Assembly: GCA_001179505.1 (NCBI GenBank)
Contig: CDMY01000562.1
Location: 124,001 to 188,000, forward strand
Length of the DNA: 64,000 nucleotides
Direction of reading: 5' to 3'
Source: Vitrella brassicaformis
Taxonomy: Eukaryota; Sar; Vitrellaceae
The position numbers and the translations under genes were made by a program. The notes below the pieces were generated by a model that worked only from the letters and a program-made list of their open reading frames with translations, searched no databases and had not been told where the DNA came from. Shown in pieces: positions 11,311-20,771 of the stretch. Position 1 is the stretch's first letter. Each line of letters opens with the position of its first letter.

Positions 11311-13455
11311 ATGTTGTCATCACCTGGACGAACCGGGCGAGCCGTCCTTCTGCATCCGTCGAAGATCTTGGGCTGCCCGACTCCCGTGCCGCCTCCCTCA
11401 CGATGCTTCGCCAAGAAGAGAACGGTCTCGCCGGACCAAGAGCAGCCCTCTCCCTCGCGCAAGGAGAAGCGTGATGTGTTCCGTGAGCGGACGAGCGGCC
11501 CGGTGGCGGCAGAGGGCAAGAAGGGTGGTCGCAAGGAGGCTGGCGGTGGTGCGGCTGACGAGCAGACTCGCGGCGCTTCACAAGCCAAGCCGAGGGGGAA
11601 GAAGCTTCAGGCGGCACTCGTGCGTCAGGCGCAGGAGGCCACAGATGCGCCATTCACGTGCGTGCGAGAACAAAGGAGGCGGGGAGGGGGGAACGTGCCG
11701 TCGCATCATAAGCTGTTGTGTGTGTTTCGTTTATTCATTTTTTCAGATACGAGGCTGTTGGTGTGGCCGGTTCGTCGTGGTCGGGCAGCCCGCCGCAGTT
11801 TGCCGACCTCTACAGAGAGAGCAAGAGGCGTGCTGACCCGGGCTATGAGGTAGGTATGCAGAGTCACTGGCTGGCTGGCTGGCTGGCTGACGGGCAGATC
11901 GAATGGCATCTGTTTCTGCTGAATGAATTGTGCAGGTGCCGTACAAATTCAAGATCACTGAGGACCCAGGAGCACCGGGGTGAGTGAGGACGCGCCGTGT
12001 CTGTGCATATATCTGCATCGACAGCTGGCGGCATTCCATCCCTGCCTGCATGTTGCATGTGTGTGTGCGTGTGTGTTGTGCGTCATTCATGGCAGGTCTG
12101 CAAGGTCTGTGACGAATCGTTTGGACACGCACCGGCCGCTGACGTACACGGACTTCGCCGGCAATCGCTTCCCAACGCTCGACACAGACGAGAACTACCG
12201 ATACTGGAAGGTGCCTACGTTGCATGCCATTCACCCACACAGTCCCACACCACACAGAAGCACCCTGTCTGTCTGTCTGTCTGTGTGTGTGTCTGTCTGT
12301 CTGTGTGTCTGTCTGTCGTCCCCACTCGGCCGCCAGGACACTGGCCTCGACCGCCTGCTACCGCGCGTTTTCCCTCTCCAACTGCCCACACACAGGTAAA
12401 TGAGTGAGTCTAGCTAGGGACAGCCAGCCAGCTGTTATGGATCTATCTATCGGCGGTTGGTCCCCCCGTGATCTGATCTGATCAGGCGGCTGGATCCTTT
12501 TCTCCGCGAGTACATTTTCTTCCTGCACACCCTCGACCCGAGGCGGTTCTCAATGGCCAAGATTGGCGAGCGATACGGGTATGTGACGGGCCAAGAGGGG
12601 GATGAAAAGCCTCACGCAGTCGAGCCTCATGTGCAACTGCCTGCGGACGTTTGTTGGTGTAGGCTGAAGGAGGAGACTGTCGAGAAAGTGTATGAGGAGT
12701 TCTCGACACGGCACTGGATGGTCTCCTCGGGGTCAGTGAGATACACACACAGAGCCAGCCGCAGACAGACAAACAGGCAGACGAACGAACAGCCATCGGC
12801 GAATAGATCCATCTTTCGGCCTTCATCTGTGTGGCTGGTCGGTCGGTCAGGCTAGCCCCTCATTTCATGCAGCGCATTTCCCGCGCCGAGGCGGCTATGC
12901 GCGCCAAAGAAGACATGTTCTTCAAACGACTGGGTAGGTTTTTACTGGACGGAATGTGACATCGTGCGATGGTGTGTGTCCGTGTGTGTGTGTGTGTGTG
13001 AACAGGTTGGGATCAGGTGGGCAATGAGGAGATCGAGGAAGAGGAAAGCGAAGAGTGGAAAGGTAGGCATCACATCACCACTATACCATGCATCGCACCC
13101 AACCACTCTCGATGTGTGTGCAGTGCATTGCATTGTTGATGTGTGTCATGCGCATATGTGTGTATGTATGTGTGTGTGTGTGCAGGCTTCAAGGGCAGCA
13201 TCGACTGGCTCAAGCGCCAAAACGTGGAGGTCGAGATGATGTCAGCCTTCCCCAAAAGTTCCAAACTGTAAGCAACACACAGACAGCACAGCACACCACG
13301 GCTCGGCTGTGTGTGCTTATGTGACTGCTTACCTACTTGCATTCTCTCTCAGCGATCCCATCCCGAAGCGAGTTGACGTGGACGTGACGGTCAAGCAAGA
13401 GGGCCGCAGGAAGGTCATCAACTGGATCGATCCTCAGGACAAGGTTGTCTTCTAG
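11311..13455 (+). CDS. Conserved basic protein, probably mitochondrial (possible mitoribosome-associated factor)
   Basis: About eleven small exons join from ATG 11311 to TAG 13453-13455. The N-terminal about 110 residues are basic and Arg/Lys/Ala-rich without acidic clusters, compatible with a mitochondrial presequence. The conserved body has YRESKRRADPGYEVPYKF, RPLTYTDFAGNRFPTLD, then LREYIFFLHTLDPRRFSM followed by AKIGERYGLKEETVEKVYEE. That last pair looks like the helix-turn-helix segment of EMRP/neugrin-like mitoribosome-associated proteins. An acidic patch (EEIEEEESEEWKG) and a basic C-terminus end the protein. The family call is tentative; the spliced gene itself is well supported, with every exon flanked by GT/AG. 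Confidence 0.72.
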
Positions 13456-13805
13456 CTGACTGACTGACGGTGCAAGAAGGAAGGAATGGCCGGACAGAAC
13501 AGACAGGCAGGCGGCAGGAAGTGTGCTGCTCGGAGGAGTGAGTTTATCAGGCAGGCAGGCTGTGACTGACGTGGTGTGGCATGGTCGGCTGTATACACCC
13601 AAGATTGTCTGTCTGATCATGCCAATATATATGCAATTGCAATAGATCAGGAGGGTGGGAAGTACCTATGTACCGGGCAATGGATGTAGGTGGCGCCTAC
13701 CTTGCCATTCTGCAGTGACGCGGCGCCAGTCGAGTCACACGAGTGTGTGCTTGTCAGTCAAGCAAATCAATCATCAAGCAAATCAATCATGTACAAATGC
13801 AATAC

Positions 13806-13860
13806 ATTCAGTGAATCACTGCATCACTGCAGAGAACCTTCCTGTGTTCCTGGCCAGGCG
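13806..13860 (+). repeat. Dispersed repeat B, copy 1
   Basis: The segment starting CATTCAGTGAATCACTGC and ending near CCTGGCCAGG is matched by 27970-28048 (CATTCAGTGAATCGCTGC onward), with substitutions and a longer middle in the second copy. The AATCAATCATG tract just upstream is also shared. Confidence 0.5.
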
Positions 13861-13946
13861 GGCCACGAGATGAGGGTCGGTGGTGGGTCATTACACCTAT
13901 GTATGGTCCATCCAGCCGACCTTTGATGAGCGAATGGCGAGCCACA

Positions 13947-13983
13947 ATGGGAGATCCTCGGTCTATGGTCTCACAGCAAGCCA
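13947..13983 (-). repeat. Dispersed repeat A, copy 2 (inverted)
   Basis: Reverse complement of the segment at 2728-2763, with the core GACCATAGACCG shared and a few scattered differences. It lies about 90 bp from repeat B, so both may belong to one composite element. Confidence 0.55.
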
Positions 13984-14187
13984 AAAAGCTAAGCTTGCAG
14001 ACCGAGGAAAAAAGACCCTTGCATGTGCATGCGGAGCGTGCGTGGGTGATTCCTGTTGCGTGTCGTTCGTTTGATCAAGACATGGGACCTGGCCTCAGGC
14101 CGCCTAGGGTGCTCCCTGAAACCGCTGAATGAAAAAAAGAGGAAAAAAGAGCCTAGGGGATATAGATGAGATGACGATATAGATGAG

Positions 14188-16006
14188 ATGCACGCGTCAG
14201 CGGCTGTGTACGCGTTATGCGTGGCCTTCCTCAGCCCGCCGCAGAGGCCGCTGCTGCCCACCACCACCAACAGCCTCTCTTACATCACGCCGCCGAGGCT
14301 CAGGTGCGGCGGCGCCCTGCGGATGGTCTTCTCAGATGTGGAGAGGCGGGCGGCGTACCCCTCATCCACCAACTCATTCAAGTAATTGGTGTGATTGATT
14401 GGTTCGTACGTGTGTGCAGGTCTGTGTGTCTGTCTGTGTGTGTCTGTCTGCAGGTCGTCTGACTTCCTGCTGGACCGGTACCTTGGTGCGGTTGGGGTGA
14501 TAACCATCCGGGTGAGAGATCTGATCTGCCAAATCAAATCATGCCACCCACCGGGGACGGTGCGTGTTGAGTGGATGGATGGTGGGTTCTGTCTGCGCTG
14601 TCCTTGCTCCTCTCCTCCAGGACTGGGCCTACTACGATGAGACGACCGGTGAGAAGGTGTCGCCCAACCCGTTTGACCCGCGGTCCCCCCGGCAGACCAC
14701 CGACGAGAGTAGCGCCATGGTGCGCCTCTTCCAGGCGCGGCTCATACCCACCGGCCTCCCCGGCTACCCCGTCCTGCTCAAGGAGTACGCCACCGACGCC
14801 AGACACCTCGCAGAAACCGAGCTAGACATCTATGGTGAGATCATCGAGGACTACAACGCGCGGAAAGGTCTGTCTGAGAAGGCCGTGAGCTTCCCGCCGG
14901 TAGTGCCTGGGCTGGGTCGGGTTGAGGCCGACCCATATCTCGGTACGAACGAGTTCCAGGAGCAGTGGAAGCGGCAGGTGGCCTTCAGGAACGTGCCCCC
15001 ACCGAGGCCAGGCAACATCTGGACGGTCCTGCAGTGGCCCGGCCCCCTGACCTTCGACACATACGACAGGCTCGGGAGGGGGGAGAGGGACGACGTCCTG
15101 GATGGGGTGGTGCCCGGCTTTCGGCTCAAGAGGAAGAGCAGATTCCTCAAGATGGCCATCAGGAGGGCGCTCGAGGCCATCGACTACCTCCACCAACTCA
15201 GGATCGTCCACCGCTCCATATCCCCCGGCAGCTTCGTCCTGCAGGATGCCAACGAGAGAGAGCCGCTCAACGTGAAGGTGCTGATTCAGGACTTCGGCTT
15301 CGCGACCACTCTGCAGCGGCTGGCGCGCAGCGACGATGACGACTCGGTGCGTCGCGCCATGAAGGTTGGGGCGGTGACGCCCGCCGCCATCCTGGACTAT
15401 CTCAAGGCCGAGGACCTCAAGAGCTCGTGTGTAACGTTCCTCTACTTCATCGTGGCCAACCTGTACGATGAGGCCGCGGCCAAGAGGGGCCAGGGGAAGG
15501 GCGGCAGCGACACGGGCAACAAGCGGATGGAGCTCACGCCTGGGGGCTTCAGGCAGACGAGCCCACGGAGCTTCTTGGCTGTCAGGTGGACTGGACAGGG
15601 AGGGAGGGAGGAGAGAGAGAGCGAGACCCGAAGGGAAAAGTACTTACGCACACACGGATGGTTGTGTGCGTGTGTGTGTGTGTGCAGGCGTCTGGTAGAG
15701 GAGGTGTTTGACGGCGACATGAGTGGGCTTCGGGACTACTGGCTCAACGACGAGCCCTTCGCCGATGTGGTCAAGTTTCTGGACCAGAACGACATGGCGG
15801 GATGGGACTTTCTGAGCAGGCTCTACAAGGCGCCCCAGCTGTTCCAGCAGCAGGTCAAGGACACGCAGCAGAGGGGGGGAGAGAGGGAGATCTCAGGAGA
15901 CGGCGGGAAGGGGGAAGTGACAGAGAGGGAGCGGGTGTATTGGAACGCGAGAGACTTGCAAGAGCATCCCTTCTTAGGCGGCAGCGGCAGCGGCAGTCGG
16001 ACGTGA
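14188..16006 (+). CDS. Probable plastid-targeted protein pseudokinase
   Basis: Exons 14188..14381, 14454..14511, 14621..15585 and 15688..16006 give 511 residues in phase. The N-terminus (ASAAVYALCVAFLSPP, then a Ser/Thr/Pro/Arg stretch) looks like a signal plus transit peptide. The kinase fold shows a C-lobe helix ALEAIDYLHQLRIVHRSISP, where the catalytic-loop HRD is HRS and the expected Asn region reads GSFVL. The metal-binding segment reads LIQDFGFAT, so DFG is kept. A candidate VAIK-like strand is PVLLKEYAT, followed by an aC-like helix with Glu (ETELDIYGEIIEDYNARKG). Loss of the catalytic Asp suggests an inactive or atypical kinase. C-terminal YWNARDLQEHPFL resembles the end of a kinase C-lobe. 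Function unknown. Confidence 0.75.
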
Positions 16007-16412
16007 CTGACGGCCACGGTTACAGACAGACAGACAGACATGACGCGCCGTGCAGTGCATGACTGAGTGGCTGGGGCGGGGGGGAGAGAGGGACATGTGA
16101 GAGCGAGTTTGCAATTTGCAGTCAGTCGAGTTGACGATGGATGGATGGATGTACATACACACGGACAGACAGACAGACAGACAGACGGAGAGGAGGGTCG
16201 TACACGAGCCTCTGTTTTTCGTGTCATGAGTATCATGGATGTCCATGGAATGTGTGCACTGCACTGATCATGTCATGATGGCCAATATAACTGCGAAACA
16301 CCTTCCTCCCTCAACCAAGCCAAGCCACGCCGGCGCATCTTCCTTCGCAACCACCAGCCATCCCATCCCATCCCATGCCATGCCATGCAGCCAGGTCGGA
16401 CGATAGGTAATT
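16007..16412. other. Convergent 3' spacer
   Basis: About 400 bases between the stops of the pseudokinase (+) and the TGS1 fusion (-). AGAC and GGAT repeats and several CCATGC/CCATCC runs are present. No gene seen. Confidence 0.45.
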
Positions 16413-18645
16413 TCATGCCCTCTTGTTGTCTCCCCTACCCCTACCCCGATTCCCTCGGTCACTTCCACTAGCACCCCCACCAGCCCTCTGCTCTCTCTGC
16501 TCCTTCCTTCTCATTTGCTCTTTCTTGCGCATGACGTTGAGCTTCTTGTAGGCCTCGTGGTGGGCAGTCTTGAACACATTGAAGAACACACCACCCCGAG
16601 TGCGTGCGCGCGTTGGGTCGTCCACACGGTGCATACCTGATCGATCGATCGCACACCAAAGCAAGCCAAGCCAAGCCACATCACATCACGCTGTGTGTGA
16701 GTGTGACTGTGAGAGAGAGTGTGCAGCAATCCATACGCACCACCGGCATTGAGTTCGATCTCCTCTGTCTGTGCGAGCAGGCGCATGGCGGCCCCCACCC
16801 CTATCTCGGTGAGGATGAACTCGAGGGCATCCGCCTGCTCCTCGACCTTCTCGTGCAGCCACACACAGATGGCCTTGGCCACGTTGGACAAAAACGCCCT
16901 CCGCTTCTCATCAGATGGGGCCGTCGGCGTCACCACAGCTGGTGCGGATGTCGACGGGCCATTGACCTCATCTGGGTGGTCGGCGGGGCGAGAAGGGGGT
17001 CCGTCATGTGGTGCAGGTGTCTGTGTGGTCGGCTGGGTCGCCCCGGCATCATCATGGTGGGCGGCACCAGGCCTCTCCGGGAGCCGCCTGTTGTCGGGTG
17101 GCTGTGTTGGCTGTGGCTGGCGTGCGGTTGATGTGAGTCCCTTGGATGCGCTGTAATGTGTCCTGGTGGCTGTTGGCTTGGGGTAGAGCCGCTGCAGGGT
17201 CTGGGTGAGGTCCTTGCTGAAGTAGGCTATGGTGGCCTGCAATGCCAACATAACATGACACACGCGGACACGAAGGACGGACGGACGGCGTGGTTGGGTG
17301 GTGCGTCCCATGGCGTGGTGTCGTGTTGTGGGTGTGTGACATGAGCGAGCATAGCATAGCCGTCCGTCACTGACCTTTTGGTCTTTGTGTGAGGCGAGGC
17401 ACACGCGTTCGATCTCGACGATGGCGAAGCCATGGGTGCCGGCGAGCACCACCAGCTCGCTCACGTCCTGCTGACTCGGCAGATACAGAACCACCGTGCT
17501 GCTCGCCAACCTGTGCAGCAGTTGACACACACACACACACACACAAACACACACGTGAGCAGTTTTGCCGTCCACATTCATCGGCGAGATCTGTCTGTTG
17601 TTCCGCACCTGCATGCGGCTGAGAAGAGTTGCACGATGTCCGGCTCGAAGACGGCCTTGATGGACCACCAGGCCCTCTGCTTGTACACCGGCCCACCCCA
17701 GGGCGGCGACAAGAACACCGCATCGAAGCTCTCCCCCCTCCCCGCCGCATCAGCCGCCCACTCCTCAAACCGCGCCACCACAAACTCAGCCCGATCGCTG
17801 ACACCGTACACCCCCACATTGTGCCTGCCCATGTCGACCTTGGCGGCAGCCAGGTCCACGCCCACGACCTTGTCGCAGTGCATGGCCAGCTGGATGGTGT
17901 TGCCGCCGATGCCGCAGCAGGCATCCACCACAGTGCGGCAGCCGCTGGCCTGCAGCTGCTTGGCGATGCGGGAGGCCGTCCGCTCGGGGGTCACCTCATA
18001 CCAGGCCGACTCGTCCATCTGGATGCCCTCATCGAAACGCGAGAAGAGAGAGTAGCGTTGCTGCCAGTAGCGGTGCAGGTGGCTGGTAAGGCCGGGCGGG
18101 GGCGGGGCGGACGAGTCGCCGAGAGAAGCGGCGTCCTTGTCGTCGTCGTGGGCGGTCGCATCAAGGGAAGAGGGAGGGCTGGAGGTGAGAGAGCCGACCT
18201 GAGTGGCGCTCACGCCCACTGCGGCAGGTTCCTCACTCTCCTCTGGCTGTGGCAGTCCTTGTGACTCGACGGAAGGGCGTGTGGGGACGCTCCGCCGCCT
18301 CGGCTTCGGCAGGAAGAAGGTCTTGAACGTGACAATAGCCACGGACGCACAATACCTCCTCTCCTCTCCACCAGACCCATCCGCTGGTGCGGTCGCTGCT
18401 GCTGTTGTCGTAGTTGAATCAGTGATGCTTTTCGAGCGGAGGAAGTACTCGTGGAGGGCTCGCGTGTTGGCTCCCGCCGCGATGGCGATGTGTATGGAGC
18501 CGGGCGGGTAGTTGGTCTGCCATGAGGCCGCCACGGGAGCGTAGTCCTCCTTCTGCTGGTCCCGGAGGATGCAGTAATACAACAGATCCAGGTAAGGTCG
18601 GGCTATGGAACTCATCGATGAGCCCTCCACAATGAATGAGTTCAT
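16413..18645 (-). CDS. TGS1: Trimethylguanosine synthase fused to a PHAX-type RNA-binding domain
   Basis: Four exons (17609..18645, 17375..17510, 16741..17236, 16413..16636) join in phase to 630 residues. After a variable N-terminus, the TGS1 methyltransferase has HRYWQQRYSLFSRFDEGIQM, the AdoMet loop VVDACCGIGGNTIQLA, acidic-turn motif VVGVDLAAAKV, HNVGVYGV, and the signature FLSPPWGGP. The fold's C-terminal strands are in the second exon (RLASSTVVLYLPSQQD). A Pro/Thr-rich linker of about 90 residues follows. The last two exons then encode a PHAX RNA-binding domain: AICVWLHEKVEEQADALEF, AMRLLAQTEEIELNAGG, then RTRGGVFFNVFKT, matching the family's RRTPGGVF core. A Lys/Arg/Gly-rich tail ends the protein. 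TGS1 makes the m2,2,7G cap of snRNA/snoRNA; PHAX binds capped snRNA for export. Fusing them implies coupled snRNA handling. Confidence 0.92.
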
Positions 18646-18859
18646 AGCCCCATCCTCCTCAACCTTTCGTTCGCAGACCTTAGCTCGCACACTGTTTCAC
18701 GTCTGCCTAACTCCCCACCGTCCAGCGCTGATCGTGACCGCCAGAACAGCGACTCCCTGTCTCTCATCCCCTGCTCGATCTGGTCTCTTCCATCTCCCAC
18801 GTACTATCTCTCTCCTGTCAGCTTCAGCTATCTGCACAAGCTCCCGCGTCAGATCTGCC
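18646..18859. promoter_or_regulatory. Divergent promoter region, TGS1 fusion and light-harvesting gene
   Basis: The 214 bases between the two start codons must carry both promoters. The sequence is pyrimidine-rich on the + strand (CTCTCC tracts near 18755-18815) just upstream of the LHC start. Confidence 0.4.
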
Positions 18860-19909
18860 ATGATGAAGTTCGCAGCAGCCCTCGCCCTCGTTGCCCTCAG
18901 CAGCGTCATGGCAGAGGAGGCGTTCGTGTCCTCTCCCGCCGCCCTGCCGGCCCCGCTCCGCCGGTTTCGTCAGAGCAGTATCCCCCGCATGGCTGTCGAC
19001 ATCTCAGACCTCAATGGGGCGGTGGCTCCCTTTCCCCGTGGCTTCGACCCCCTCGGGCTGGCTAACGGCCCCGATGTCGATGAGAATGAGGTGGGCATCG
19101 AAAGACGCACTGCCAAGCCGAGGGAGGGGATTACTCGGTGTACCTGTCTGTCTGCTGCGTGTGTGTGGGTGTGGTTGTCCTCCACGTGCAGATCAAGCGC
19201 TGGCGTGAGTCCGAGCTGAAGCACGGCCGTCTCTGCATGCTCGCCGCCCTCGGCATTCTCGTGCAGGAGAACTTCAACCCGCTCTTCGACGGCAAGATCA
19301 CTGGACCCGCTATCAGTATGTGGCAGCAACGAGGACCCTCACAGCAGCCAGCCTTCCTGTGCTCACTGTCACTATGTGATGTCCATGTGTGTGCAGATCA
19401 TTTCCAGCAGGTGCCCTTCCCGTTCTGGGCCATCATCGTGGCGGGCATCTTCGGCATTGAGGCCGCCAGGTGAGCTCGACCCAGCCACCCACACACATCC
19501 ACCGAGGCAGCATCTCATCTCTCTGCATTGCGTCTCCGTCCGTGTCCTACCTGTGTGTATTGGTGTTGGTGCGCAGCATCGGCAAGGGGTGGGCCTCCCC
19601 GTGGACTAACAAACTGTTCGCTCTGAGGGAGGACTACGAGGCGGGCGACCTCGGCTTCGACCCCTTCAACCTCACGCCATCTGACCCGGCTGCCTTCGAT
19701 GAGTTACGCGCCAAGGAGCTCAACAACGGCCGCCTGGCCATGATCGCCGTTGCCGGTATCGTTGCCCAGGAGCTCGTCGGTGAGCAGGGAACACGCTCAG
19801 GGAGAGAAGTCGTCTCCACGGGCTCATTGTCTGTGTGGCCTTGTCTGTGCTGTGTGTGCCGTGCTCAGACGGCCAGAAGATTCTGGACCACTTGGGCATC
19901 ACTGGCTGA
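18860..19909 (+). CDS. Chlorophyll a/b- or a/c-binding light-harvesting protein (FCP/LHC family)
   Basis: Antenna protein of the thylakoid. Exons 18860..19090, 19192..19315, 19397..19469, 19577..19779 and 19869..19909 join to 223 residues. A signal peptide (MMKFAAALALVALSSVMAEE) is followed by a phenylalanine-type transit start (AFVSS), the bipartite signal of complex red-lineage plastids. Mature motifs: GFDPLGLA; helix 1 with the chlorophyll-ligand Glu and the Arg that pairs with helix 3 (RWRESELKHGRLCMLAALG); a weak middle helix (FPFWAIIVAGIFGIEAA); LGFDPFNLTP; and helix 3 RAKELNNGRLAMIAVAG. The layout matches the FCP/LHCR-like class better than green-plant LHCB. Length is normal for the family. 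Confidence 0.95.
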
Positions 19910-20028
19910 GTTCCGAGTCCTTCGGCTATCAATTCATTCATGCAACTCCCTTGCCTGGCCTGGAATACATGCACGCGATTCTCTCGAGTCATGCAGTTTT
20001 CGACAGAGCATTGGAACAGCAGCAGAGA

Positions 20029-20073
<45 letters not shown>

Positions 20074-20771
20074 CGATATAGAGAGGGAGGGAGAGCTGTG
20101 TCCCGAAATTCTGGAGAGTGACAACGGGATCGTCTCAATGAGACGGAGTCCCCATTTCGCATTTCGTCACGTGTGAGAGAGGCATGCAGAGAGGCGGGCA
20201 GGTGGAATGACTTGGTGAGAGCGTTTCTCAGTCAGAGGTTTGATGTTCGCAAATGTTCGTATCCTTCGTCGTACCAAGATCCTAGAGGGCTGCACAGAGA
20301 GAGCGTGAGCTGCGTAGACGTGGGCGATGACAAGCCTTCGTATCTCCGTACGCACAGACGTAATGTGCCACGGCATGGCGTAGCGCTTTCACCACTGTGT
20401 AGGAGAGCTGGAGAGGGCACTGGGGGATATGGAGGGTTGGTTGGGTCACTGGGGGTGGGTGAATTGAGAGGGGTGAGGCTGCGCTGATGGCGTGAGAGAC
20501 GGGGCGTTAGCAGAACCTACAGTAAGTGCGCTGTAGGATGAGACGGGGCTGGTTTCGTGTGCATTGACTCCCGTGAAGCCCTGCCGATTGTACACTGCAA
20601 GGCAAGTCACAGTGCATCACGATACAACACTTCAGTAAGAAGATCCCGCGTTGCGGCCGTCTCGACAACACCACCCTTCATGCGTCGGGACAGAGAGGAA
20701 CTGAATGGATGACTCCGCTAGAACAACACAGATAATGAAGATTCTACGCTGACGAGACCTTTTCCTTGAGA
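19910..20771. other. Intergenic region with a long GA repeat
   Basis: It holds a (GA)n/(ACAGAG) tract at about 20026-20092, shortly after the LHC stop, then about 650 bases of unique-looking sequence leading to the next start codon. Short frames exist but none shows splice continuity. Confidence 0.45.

Larger units (their letters stand above)
13456..14187. other. Intergenic region made largely of dispersed repeats
   Basis: It holds repeat B (13770-13860, matched near 27915-28048) and inverted repeat A (13947-13983), with an A-rich stretch near 14120-14150. No coding model was found; frames spanning it look like repeat translations. Confidence 0.5.

Noticed and set aside
16430-16455. CCCTACCCCTACCCC as a telomere-like run
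   Set aside because: It overlaps the last exon of the TGS1 fusion, where the minus strand reads the Gly/Arg-rich tail (GNRGRGRGDN). Codon bias explains it.
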